Positions 1 to 5,755 of a stretch of DNA of 6,061 nucleotides are shown piece after piece; the stretch's first letter is position 1, and every line of letters begins with the position of its first letter. This DNA comes from Candidatus Nanohalarchaeota archaeon (GTDB lineage Archaea; EX4484-52; B79-G9). The notes under the pieces were generated by a model, which was given only the letters and a program-made list of their open reading frames with translations, did not search any database and had not been told where the DNA came from. The position numbers and the translations under genes are program-made. Where the stretch lies: contig JAFCBW010000075.1 in NCBI GenBank assembly GCA_017610525.1, positions 1 to 6,061 of the forward strand, in the 5' to 3' direction.

Positions 1-48
1 GTCAAACAAAGATATATTCCCTACGGGGAAGGTTACATTTTCTCTCAT
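1..48 (-). CDS. 5' end of an unidentified leftward gene (partial)
   Basis: On the reverse strand an ATG at 48-46 opens a frame with no stop for 16 codons to the window edge, reading MRENVTFPVGNISLFD. A strong archaeal Shine-Dalgarno sequence, GAGGTGAT, lies at 60-53, four bases before the ATG, which is what supports this start. A TATA-like stretch at 86-97 would place the transcription start near position 65, giving a leader of roughly 17 nt. The product cannot be recognised from 16 residues. There is no signal peptide or membrane segment in the visible part. The start region is embedded in two interlocked inverted repeats, described separately. Confidence 0.55.
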   Translation of the reverse strand, partial: MRENVTFPVGNISLFD

Positions 49-84
49 AGATATCACCTCAATGGTACTATGAGAGTGAGGTGA
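42..84. repeat. Two interlocked inverted repeats over a translation start
   Basis: CTCTCATAG (42-50) is the exact reverse complement of CTATGAGAG (68-76), a 9-bp dyad with a 17-nt spacer. TCACCTCA (54-61) is the exact reverse complement of TGAGGTGA (77-84), an 8-bp dyad with a 15-nt spacer. The arms alternate (A, B, A', B'), so the two hairpins cannot form together except as a pseudoknot. One arm of the first contains the start codon of the leftward gene and one arm of the second contains its Shine-Dalgarno sequence. The other two arms abut each other as one 17-nt block at 68-84, between the TATA-like box and the predicted transcription start. Confidence 0.7.
53..60 (-). promoter_or_regulatory. 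Ribosome binding site GAGGTGAT
   Basis: This is a near-complete complement of the archaeal 16S rRNA 3' end and decides the start of the partial leftward gene. It also forms one arm of an inverted repeat whose other arm is at 77-84. Confidence 0.55.
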
Positions 85-85
85 C

Positions 86-97
86 CTTTATTTTATC
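86..97 (-). promoter_or_regulatory. Putative TATA box for the leftward gene at the left edge
   Basis: The reverse strand reads GATAAAATAAAGG over this AT-rich block. Its centre is about 43 nt from the ATG at 48. With the usual archaeal TATA-to-start distance of about 25 nt, transcription would begin near 65, just before the GAGGTGAT ribosome binding site. The same block could also serve the rightward ORF at 138, as AT-rich segments can be read either way. Confidence 0.4.
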
Positions 98-137
98 AAA
101 CTGGCGAAGTTAGGATTTAACACCAGAATCTCCAACC

Positions 138-326
138 GTGAACCGACGCATAGAAGAGTTCAAGCTAAAAGAGGGCTATAAAGGGGTTATTGAGTTTGAT
201 TGCAGTGATGGAAAAAAAATATATAGGGATAAAGAGGTCGAAGGTCAAGTCAGGATAGTATTGGTAGAAGAAGAAACAAATAATCGAATTGAAGTAAATG
301 GAAATCTGATTATCATCTCGCAATAA
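138..326 (+). CDS. Small hypothetical protein, 62 aa
   Basis: The frame opens with GTG and has no in-frame ATG. The upstream in-frame stop is at 111-113 and no Shine-Dalgarno sequence precedes the GTG, so the start is weak. The protein is charged and soluble-looking, with stretches that alternate hydrophobic and polar residues as in beta strands (around residues 14-20, 36-45 and 50-61). It has no membrane segment, cysteine pair or recognisable domain. I do not recognise the family. It is isolated: a divergent partial gene lies to its left, and it converges with the MFS gene on its right. It could be a true small protein, the surviving piece of a larger decayed gene, or a chance ORF. The amino acid composition is protein-like, which keeps it in the list. 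Confidence 0.4.
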   Translation: MNRRIEEFKLKEGYKGVIEFDCSDGKKIYRDKEVEGQVRIVLVEEETNNRIEVNGNLIIISQ

Positions 327-357
327 ATGCAAAATGCCCATTTATATTAGGCGTATT

Positions 358-369
358 TTAGAATTCTAA
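358..369. repeat. 12-bp perfect palindrome
   Basis: TTAGAATTCTAA is identical on both strands. It lies 32 bp past the small ORF stop in the gap between convergent genes. No function is evident; a protein binding site is possible but unsupported. Confidence 0.3.
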
Positions 370-384
370 TTATAGTTACCCCCG

Positions 385-416
385 TTACTAAATAGTGCGA
401 TTTCGCACTCCAGTAA
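385..416. terminator. Hairpin between convergent genes, possible bidirectional terminator
   Basis: AGTGCG (394-399) pairs with CGCACT (404-409) around a 4-nt loop. An outer 5-bp stem, TTACT (385-389) with AGTAA (412-416), lies beyond a small internal loop. It sits between the ends of the convergent small ORF and MFS genes. There is no T-run on either side, and archaeal terminators depend mainly on T-runs, so the terminator role is tentative. The rest of the 122-bp gap shows nothing else clear. Confidence 0.3.
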
Positions 417-448
417 ACAGACTTAAGAACAAATTCATTTTCAAAATC

Positions 449-1672
449 TCACTCAAGCCGCGTCGCAATCACTGCAAAAATCAGAAGAATCGGCCCGATC
501 ACAACAAACATCCCCTGCATCCCAAGAAACACAATCGCCACCGACGCAATCACCGGTGCGACAAAATATCCAAGGAACTGCGACGTCTTATATATCCCGA
601 AAAACACATCCACCTTATGCGCAGGCGTATGCTTCAAAATATACGCATCCTTAAACGGCTCAATCATCGCAGCCCCCAGCGCAGACAGCATAAACAGCGC
701 AAAAATAGCATACACACTATAAAAAAAGTAAATCAGAGTAACTGCGATCGACGACACTACAAACCCTGCAACAATATAATTCTTGGTCTTGATTTTCTTC
801 GACATGCGCGTAAAAGGGATCTCAAAAACAATCAGCGGCAAAATCAAAAGCGCAACCATCACACCAATCATCGCCACATTCACATTAAATGATGCAAGAA
901 TCAACGGAAAATACAGCATCTGCATCGTAAACAGCACATACAATCCAAAACTGGACATATAGATCAACACAAGATTCCTGTTCTGCACAAACCTCTTGAC
1001 CTCCCGCCCAAGAGACCTCAAAGTAAGATAATAAGTTGCTGGCAAAAACGACTTATGCATGATATACGCCCTGATATAATGAAAATTGACATTCCCCTGC
1101 GGCCTGCGGTCATGCACATGCCTCCAGTCAAGAGTAGCAAACGACAGCGCGACAAACAAAGCCGCAAGATAGAAAATAGCATCAATACCGAACTTCAGTG
1201 CAACAAATCCCCCCAAAGCCGGCGCCACAAGCCATGCAAGATTCCCGAAAGTATAAAACATACTCTCAGAATTCTCAAGATTATTCTTCCTCGAATACAT
1301 GCGCACAAGCACACCCAATATAAGAAACGCAGCAGTAGATGCAATTTTTCTCATACTTTCAACAATGACAACATCAAACATACTCCCTGCAAACCCCAAA
1401 AACACATACGCTACGCACACCGTGGCCAGCGACATCTTCAATATCATCTTCCTGCCATACTTCTGCATCAGCTCTCCTGACACCACACAAAAAACCAGTC
1501 CGAAAAGAGACGTAACAGCGAAAATCACCCCTACCGCCGCATCACTGCCGGTAACATTTCTCACAAAAATAGGATACATCGGCGACACAATCGCAATCGC
1601 AAATGTATAGATAAACATAGAAATAGACAATCGCTCAATGCGCTTAATATGCATTTTGTGCCTGTAAAACAT
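449..1672 (-). CDS. MFS transporter, 12 transmembrane helices
   Basis: This 407-residue protein has the length and the hydrophobic pattern of a major facilitator superfamily secondary transporter: six helices between about residues 18 and 182, a basic cytoplasmic central loop (about 183-230), and six more helices to residue 404. The loop between helices 2 and 3 holds the MFS motif A, here GELMQKYGRKMI (66-77). Another acidic and basic pattern lies before helix 9 (SKKIKTKNY). The substrate cannot be told from sequence; drug, sugar or amino acid export or import are all possible. The ATG at 1672 is preferred because a TATA box at 1695-1702 lies about 26 nt upstream, which predicts a leaderless mRNA beginning at or beside this ATG; no Shine-Dalgarno is present. 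It follows the asparaginase gene by 68 bp but has its own promoter, so a shared operon is not assured. Confidence 0.9.
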   Translation of the reverse strand: MFYRHKMHIKRIERLSISMFIYTFAIAIVSPMYPIFVRNVTGSDAAVGVIFAVTSLFGLVFCVVSGELMQKYGRKMILKMSLATVCVAYVFLGFAGSMFDVVIVESMRKIASTAAFLILGVLVRMYSRKNNLENSESMFYTFGNLAWLVAPALGGFVALKFGIDAIFYLAALFVALSFATLDWRHVHDRRPQGNVNFHYIRAYIMHKSFLPATYYLTLRSLGREVKRFVQNRNLVLIYMSSFGLYVLFTMQMLYFPLILASFNVNVAMIGVMVALLILPLIVFEIPFTRMSKKIKTKNYIVAGFVVSSIAVTLIYFFYSVYAIFALFMLSALGAAMIEPFKDAYILKHTPAHKVDVFFGIYKTSQFLGYFVAPVIASVAIVFLGMQGMFVVIGPILLIFAVIATRLE

Positions 1673-1694
1673 AACGATATTATACCCTTCCCCG

Positions 1695-1702
1695 AATATA
1701 AA
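1695..1702 (-). promoter_or_regulatory. TATA box of the MFS gene (leaderless)
   Basis: The reverse strand reads TTTATATT. Its centre is about 26 nt upstream of the MFS start codon, the standard archaeal distance from TATA box to transcription start, so transcript and coding region would begin together. Confidence 0.55.
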
Positions 1703-1740
1703 GATTCTATAGTTAACGCCATAAATGAATAGACAAACTA

Positions 1741-2802
1741 TCAGGCCCTGATCTCACCGACAAAATTTTTCATCATCATCTTCCTAATCATCTTTGAATC
1801 ATCCCCGAAATTTCCCATGATCCACATCAGTTTGACGAGCGCAGTATCACTAGTCATATCATTACACGGAATAGCCCCTGCCCTCATCGCCCTCTGCCCT
1901 ACCTCGTAAAGATTCATATCAACCTCGCCGAACGGGTTCTGCGTAGTAACAAACACACACACATCTTTCCCTACAAGCATCCCGATTTTCTCAACAAGCG
2001 AATTTTCAATAAAAGGAATATTCCCGGGACCGAACGCCTCAATGACCACGCACTTGAAACCAGCCAGTTTATCAAACATCTCCGGCCTGAAACCCGGGTA
2101 AATCTTTACAAGAAACACCCCGTCATCTGCAATTTTAGATAAAACACGCAGTTGATTTTTACAATCTTTCACACACTTCATCCCGCACTTCTCATTAAAA
2201 ACAATCTTCCTCTTGTGATTATCCACAAATTTCCCGATCATTTCACCCACGAGATGATAATTTATACTCGAATAGACATCCAGATCCTCATTTGTGATCC
2301 TTGTCGCCTCATTAGTGACTTTCCGCGCCTTGCATCCCTTAATAATCTTCCCGTGAAAAACCACGCAGACCTCATTTATCCCGGAACACGCAACAATAAC
2401 AGAATCAATAAAATTTTGCCCTGCATCACTTCCTTTCTTTTCAATCGCCTTCACACTCCCTGTCAGCACAACCGGCTTCCCTATACCTTGCAGCATAAAA
2501 GAAAGAGCCGCAGAAGTATAATGCATCGTATCTGTCCCATGCGTAATCACAAACCCGTCATAGTTATCATATTGCCTCTCGATTTCCTCCGCAATTTCAG
2601 ACCAGTGGTGCGGCTGCATATTCGCACTATCGATATTGAAAAGCATCCTGCCCTCAATATCTGCAATTTTCCCGACTTCAGGAAAAAAAGAAATTAATTC
2701 ATTTGTCTTATACGCAGGTCTCAATCCCTCTTTAGTCTTTACAGACGCGATTGTCCCCCCTGTTCCTATAACCAGAATTTTTTTCTTTACCAAAAATATC
2801 AT
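1741..2802 (-). CDS. ansA: Type I L-asparaginase
   Basis: The enzyme hydrolyses L-asparagine to aspartate and ammonia in the cytosol. From the ATG at 2802 the protein has 353 residues. All active-site elements of the asparaginase/glutaminase fold are visible: TGGTIAS at 14-20 with nucleophile Thr17, Asp58-Ser59 for substrate binding, THGTDT at 87-92 with Thr90 and Asp91, SDA at 125-127, and ARK at 159-161 with the catalytic Lys161. No signal peptide precedes the first strand, which points to the cytoplasmic type I group. GatD of the Glu-tRNA(Gln) amidotransferase is related but has an extra N-terminal domain before TGGT, absent here, and no gatE is nearby. Start choice is open: GTG at 2820 overlaps the regulator gene by 14 bp, ATG at 2802 begins 4 nt after the regulator stop, and TTG at 2793 has AAGGGA at 8-nt spacing and yields a compact N-terminus. 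Coupling with the upstream Lrp gene is likely for any of them. Confidence 0.9.
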   Translation of the reverse strand: MIFLVKKKILVIGTGGTIASVKTKEGLRPAYKTNELISFFPEVGKIADIEGRMLFNIDSANMQPHHWSEIAEEIERQYDNYDGFVITHGTDTMHYTSAALSFMLQGIGKPVVLTGSVKAIEKKGSDAGQNFIDSVIVACSGINEVCVVFHGKIIKGCKARKVTNEATRITNEDLDVYSSINYHLVGEMIGKFVDNHKRKIVFNEKCGMKCVKDCKNQLRVLSKIADDGVFLVKIYPGFRPEMFDKLAGFKCVVIEAFGPGNIPFIENSLVEKIGMLVGKDVCVFVTTQNPFGEVDMNLYEVGQRAMRAGAIPCNDMTSDTALVKLMWIMGNFGDDSKMIRKMMMKNFVGEIRA

Positions 2803-2806
2803 CCCT

Positions 2807-3259
2807 TCAATCAACTTCACTCAGGACAACCAGAGTTTGTGTATTTGCAACACCTTCCATATCCCTGAGTCTGTTTATTATAAATCCGTTTAATTCATCT
2901 ATATCTTTTGCATGTATCTTGATAATTATATCTGTCCCCCCTGCAACAATACTTGCTTCATCAACAAGAGGATTCTTCTTTATCTCTCCTGCAAGCTTAG
3001 TCTGTGATATTTTTTTGCCTGACAGTGTCCTGTATTCAACACATATCATTACATATGCGCTAATGTTGATACCCAGTTTTTTATTATCAACAATCGCAGA
3101 ATACCCCTTGATTATCCCATTCTCTTCCATTTTTTTGATCCTGTTATGCACCGTTGTAACAGGCATCATTATTTTCCTTGAGATATCCTGGACTGTAAGC
3201 TTGGCATCTTTTTTCAAAAGAGATAAAATCTCAAAATCTTTTTCATTAATTAGAGGCAT
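2807..3259 (-). CDS. Lrp/AsnC family transcriptional regulator
   Basis: This 150-residue protein has the full length and two-domain order of the family. Residues 4-52 form the winged helix-turn-helix, with recognition-helix region MPVTTVHNRIKKMEENGII. Residues 66-143 form the RAM (ligand-binding and oligomerisation) domain, with the typical glycine pair in VAGGTDIIIKI. Members of this family form dimers and octamers and often sense amino acids. The upstream GTG at 3277 is rejected because a TATA box at 3282-3291 lies 27 nt before the ATG at 3259, predicting a leaderless transcript that starts there. The asparaginase gene begins about 4 nt after the stop, so the two are probably cotranscribed; an AsnC-like regulator beside an asparaginase suggests control by asparagine or aspartate, which is inference. 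The promoter is shared head-to-head with the M28 peptidase pair, so this protein may regulate both directions, itself included. Confidence 0.92.
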   Translation of the reverse strand: MPLINEKDFEILSLLKKDAKLTVQDISRKIMMPVTTVHNRIKKMEENGIIKGYSAIVDNKKLGINISAYVMICVEYRTLSGKKISQTKLAGEIKKNPLVDEASIVAGGTDIIIKIHAKDIDELNGFIINRLRDMEGVANTQTLVVLSEVD

Positions 3260-3281
3260 TCTAAAATAATATCCCACTAAA

Positions 3282-3291
3282 TTTATATATA
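3282..3291 (-). promoter_or_regulatory. TATA box of the Lrp/AsnC-asparaginase unit (leaderless)
   Basis: The reverse strand reads TATATATAAA. Its centre is about 27 nt upstream of the regulator's ATG at 3259. No ribosome binding site lies between them, which fits a leaderless mRNA and rules against the GTG at 3277. Confidence 0.65.
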
Positions 3292-3333
3292 TTTGTACTT
3301 TTTTCCATTACTTTGCATTAAAGAGGAAAACTA

Positions 3334-3341
3334 TTTATATT
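3334..3341 (+). promoter_or_regulatory. TATA box of the M28 peptidase pair (leaderless)
   Basis: TTTATATT has its centre about 24 nt before the ATG at 3361. A purine-rich stretch, GAGGAAAA, just upstream resembles the TFB recognition element. No Shine-Dalgarno is present. Together with the opposing TATA box at 3282-3291 this makes a divergent control region of about 100 bp, with room for a regulator between the two boxes. Confidence 0.65.
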
Positions 3342-3360
3342 TAACAATTAAAAAAGACCT

Positions 3361-4512
3361 ATGCAAGATACACTGGATTACCTGACAGAAGAGCCGCGCA
3401 TCGCAGGCAGCAAAAGAAACAAAGAAGTCGCAGAATACCTAAAAGACAAGTATCTGTCCCTCGGTTATGATACAAAAACAGGCGAGCACCGTTTCATGGG
3501 CTGGGAACTGGTAGAAGACCCATCCTTCTCTTTTCTAAAACCGCAAAAAAAGAAAGCAACAGCGACGCAGATGATCTGGTCAGGCTCAACAAAAGGAAAA
3601 CTCAAAGGAAAACTAGTTCATTCCGGCACACAACTCACATTCGAAGCATACCCATTCAGGAAATATTCAATAATAGGCAAAACCGGGAAAGAACAGGCAT
3701 ATGTCCTCACAAGGCCGGACATGGTCTGGCTCCAGTCATTGACAGGCGCCATGGACAATACCCCCTGCTGCCTCATAGACACACAATCATGCAAAAAAAT
3801 CGAACAATGGCAAAAAGAAAACAAAGAAATAGAAGCAGAATTCAGCATAAAAACAAGATACAGACCATGCTCGCTCCTGAGAAACATAATCGCCACAAAA
3901 AAAGGCAAAAGCGCAAAAGAACTGATCATCTGCGCACATTACGACTCCACCCCCGGCTCTCCGGGCGCAAACGACAACGCCTCGGGCACATTGGCCCTTC
4001 TCAAGCTGGCAGAAAAACTATCAAAAAAGAAGTTCAGCCACACCATAAGATTAATCTCTTTTGACGCAGAAGAATGGAACAAGCAGGGCGCATACATGTA
4101 CGTCGAAAAAAGAAGACAAAAGCTCACAGAAAACAAGACGCACCTTAAAACAAAAACAGCAAAATACCTGAAGAAACAGACAAGCCTGGACAATATAAAA
4201 GCAGTAATAAATATAGACACAATCGGCGCAGGAAAAACCATCTACTGCATCTCATCTAAAAAGCATGCCGCCTCCGTAAAATCAACCGCAAAAAAACTAA
4301 GAAAAAACATCGAACTAAGAGTCGGCTACAATGCCCCCCAATTCGACGGCTGGCCCTTTCACACAGAAGGAATCCCCGTCATTCACTTCGGGGTCTATCC
4401 ATACGATTATTTCCACACTCCTGCAGACACAAAAGAAAAAATAGACCCGAAGTTCATAGGTGACGTCGCAGAGTTGATAGAAAAAATAATAGACAATCTG
4501 GACAATGATTAA
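3361..4512 (+). CDS. M28 family zinc aminopeptidase, cytosolic
   Basis: The protein (383 residues) belongs to the M28 metallopeptidases, which use two zinc ions to remove N-terminal amino acids from peptides. The metal and catalytic residues can all be assigned: His193 and Asp195 in AHYDS, bridging Asp205 in GANDNASG, Glu237 and Glu238 in DAEEW, Asp286 in NIDTIG, and His352 in FHTPAD. Residues 1-40 form the usual helical start with EEPRIAGS. Residues 75-165 resemble the inserted protease-associated (PA) domain. Many relatives are secreted, but here no signal peptide or membrane segment is present, and the leaderless promoter fixes the start at this ATG, so a cytosolic role in peptide breakdown is likely. 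The C45-like hydrolase begins 2 nt after its stop. Specificity cannot be predicted. Confidence 0.92.
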   Translation: MQDTLDYLTEEPRIAGSKRNKEVAEYLKDKYLSLGYDTKTGEHRFMGWELVEDPSFSFLKPQKKKATATQMIWSGSTKGKLKGKLVHSGTQLTFEAYPFRKYSIIGKTGKEQAYVLTRPDMVWLQSLTGAMDNTPCCLIDTQSCKKIEQWQKENKEIEAEFSIKTRYRPCSLLRNIIATKKGKSAKELIICAHYDSTPGSPGANDNASGTLALLKLAEKLSKKKFSHTIRLISFDAEEWNKQGAYMYVEKRRQKLTENKTHLKTKTAKYLKKQTSLDNIKAVINIDTIGAGKTIYCISSKKHAASVKSTAKKLRKNIELRVGYNAPQFDGWPFHTEGIPVIHFGVYPYDYFHTPADTKEKIDPKFIGDVAELIEKIIDNLDND

Positions 4513-4514
4513 AT

Positions 4515-5264
4515 ATGTGCACAATCGGCGTAGTTTTCTCTGGAGATGTGACCTATGTTTTCAAGAACCGGGACCTGCCAGAAACAGTGAAAATGGACTC
4601 ACCTGAAATAAGAAAAGGAAAATACAAATACCTCGCCCTTCCAAGACCGAAAGGAGGCATATGGTTCGGTGTCAATGAAAACGGAATCGCGCTAACAGCA
4701 TCCGACGCCCACACAACAAAGACCTATCCCGAACAGAAAAACGCCGGTGACCTGATAACCTCAATTTATGAAAACATAATCGCCAATTCTTCCACCCTAA
4801 AAGAAGCCGAAAAAATAATGGTCACTTCCTTCAAAAAACAGATAAAAGTCCCTGACATGCTGATAATCACAGACTCAAAAAAAGCAAGCGCCTACGAATA
4901 CACTCCCGAAAAACAAATCATCCAAAGAAAAACAAAAGGCGCAATACTAAGAGCAAACTCTTTTTTAGTTTTAGAAGGCGCTCTGGAAAGAATTAAAGAC
5001 TCAAGTTCACACCTAAGACATGAAAGAGCAAAACAGATGCTTTCAGGAAAAACCTCCTTAGCCGATATCAAAAAAACCCTAAGAGACCACAAAAACGGAC
5101 CCGCTGAAAACTCAATCTGCCGCCACGGGAAAGAAGAAAGCGAATACACAACCCAATACTCAGTAATCGCAGAAATAAAAGACAAAACAATCAACATCTA
5201 CTACATCGCAAACAAAAACCCCTGCGCAGGCACATACAAAAAAATAACCCTCAAACGCGCATGA
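4515..5264 (+). CDS. C45-like Ntn hydrolase (acyltransferase/amidohydrolase family)
   Basis: This 249-residue protein resembles the family of acyl-CoA:6-aminopenicillanic acid acyltransferase and carcinine hydrolase (peptidase family C45), N-terminal nucleophile enzymes that cleave or transfer amide bonds. Cys2 would be the nucleophile once the initiator Met is removed, so unlike many Ntn enzymes no propeptide seems to be needed. Family-like features are MCTIG at 1-5, KNRDLP (17-22, with Asn18, Arg19, Asp20), GVNENGIALT (52-61), RANSF (146-150), the SSHLRHERA segment (164-172), DHKNGP..NSICRH (191-204), and a C-terminal strand with PCAGTYKK (236-243). The first residues also recall NRDE/TANGO2 proteins, but the SICRH element favours C45. 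Translation is probably coupled to the M28 gene, whose stop is 2 nt upstream; there is no separate ribosome binding site. The natural substrate is unknown; an amide or peptide product of the neighbour is a reasonable guess. Confidence 0.8.
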   Translation: MCTIGVVFSGDVTYVFKNRDLPETVKMDSPEIRKGKYKYLALPRPKGGIWFGVNENGIALTASDAHTTKTYPEQKNAGDLITSIYENIIANSSTLKEAEKIMVTSFKKQIKVPDMLIITDSKKASAYEYTPEKQIIQRKTKGAILRANSFLVLEGALERIKDSSSHLRHERAKQMLSGKTSLADIKKTLRDHKNGPAENSICRHGKEESEYTTQYSVIAEIKDKTINIYYIANKNPCAGTYKKITLKRA

Positions 5265-5350
5265 TTATAGGAACACTATTCTTTTAGCAGAACATCACTT
5301 CTTCTCATTAAAAGAACACAACTACCTCACATCCTCTGACCAAACCCCTG

Positions 5351-5356
5351 AAAAAA
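5351..5356 (-). terminator. T-run after the PRC-barrel gene
   Basis: The reverse strand has six consecutive T residues 7 nt past the stop codon of the PRC-barrel gene, the simple signal that often ends archaeal transcripts. The gap back to the rightward hydrolase gene (5265-5363) contains T-rich patches such as TTCTTTTA near 5279-5286 that could end the opposite transcript, but nothing decisive. Confidence 0.4.
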
Positions 5357-5363
5357 CCCAGAA

Positions 5364-5633
5364 TCACTCTTCCATGGCTTCAGGCGCGGAAATATGCTTT
5401 ATAATCGCGATATCATCAACAGCGCGAATCATTGCATACGGTATAATAACCCCGCGCTTGCCGCCGACAACACTTGCAAGATAAGACCCTTTAGCAGCAT
5501 CAACCACAATCGCCCGCAATCTGAACTTAGCCAGATCAAACTCAACATCCGCAATCTTCCCGCAATAAGAACCCTTATCCGTAAAAATATCCTTTCCTAA
5601 GACTTCACTCATTTCCTGTTCATTGACAACCAT
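5364..5633 (-). CDS. PRC-barrel domain protein, 89 aa
   Basis: The protein is almost entirely one PRC-barrel, a small beta-barrel found in RimM, in the photosynthetic reaction centre H subunit and in many short archaeal proteins of unknown role. Visible strands and turns follow the family: GKDIFTDKGSYCGKIADVEFD (13-33), LRAIVVDAA (39-47), GVIIPYAMIRAVDDIAII (61-78). The frame extends upstream to 5681, but the ATG at 5633 is chosen because the ribosome binding site GAGGTG at 5646-5641 lies 7 nt before it and because the extra 16 residues would be a hydrophobic tail lying over the promoter side. It has its own TATA box and a leader of about 27 nt. It stands alone between the hydrolase gene and the tRNA gene, so context gives no hint of its partner. 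Confidence 0.85.
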   Translation of the reverse strand: MVVNEQEMSEVLGKDIFTDKGSYCGKIADVEFDLAKFRLRAIVVDAAKGSYLASVVGGKRGVIIPYAMIRAVDDIAIIKHISAPEAMEE

Positions 5634-5640
5634 ACGATAA

Positions 5641-5646
5641 CACCTC
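5641..5646 (-). promoter_or_regulatory. Ribosome binding site GAGGTG of the PRC-barrel gene
   Basis: A strong match to the 16S anti-Shine-Dalgarno, 7 nt before the ATG at 5633. It decides the start against the upstream in-frame codon at 5681. Confidence 0.7.
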
Positions 5647-5682
5647 ACAATAAGCAATAATACGCAAAAATAGCGCAACAAG

Positions 5683-5690
5683 CTTTATAT
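5683..5690 (-). promoter_or_regulatory. TATA box of the PRC-barrel gene
   Basis: The reverse strand reads ATATAAAG. Transcription would start near 5660, leaving a leader of about 27 nt with the ribosome binding site inside it. This gene therefore uses leadered initiation, unlike the three leaderless units. Confidence 0.55.
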
Positions 5691-5716
5691 CTATTAGCAT
5701 TATTAGTGTGGGAACA

Positions 5717-5738
5717 TTATTAAAACTTTTGATTTAAA
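5717..5738 (+). promoter_or_regulatory. AT-rich promoter region of the tRNA-Ser gene
   Basis: Two TATA-like elements are present, TTATTAAA at 5717-5724 and TTTAAA at 5733-5738. The first would place the transcription start near 5747, about 9 nt before the tRNA, and is the better fit; the second is rather close. Confidence 0.4.
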
Positions 5739-5755
5739 CATAACAACTGGCGTGT

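Noticed and set aside
42..84. Classical H-type pseudoknot
   Set aside because: The two stems could form one only with no linker between the third and fourth arms, across a 9-bp stem, which is sterically poor. Mutually exclusive hairpins or DNA operators are more likely.
395..1610. Forward-strand ORFs opposite the MFS gene
   Set aside because: They are rich in Arg, His, Lys and Asn without domain-like patterns, and lie wholly or almost wholly antisense to a clear 12-helix transporter. The same reasoning removes the ORFs opposite the asparaginase, Lrp, M28, Ntn and PRC genes.
1741..2802. GatD subunit of the Glu-tRNA(Gln) amidotransferase
   Set aside because: GatD carries an extra N-terminal domain before the TGGT motif and usually occurs with GatE. 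Here only about 13 residues precede the motif and no gatE is visible.
4515..5264. NRDE/TANGO2 family protein
   Set aside because: The N-terminus (MCTIG...NRD) is similar, but the GVNENG, RANSF and SICRH elements follow the C45 acyltransferase pattern better. A profile search would settle it.
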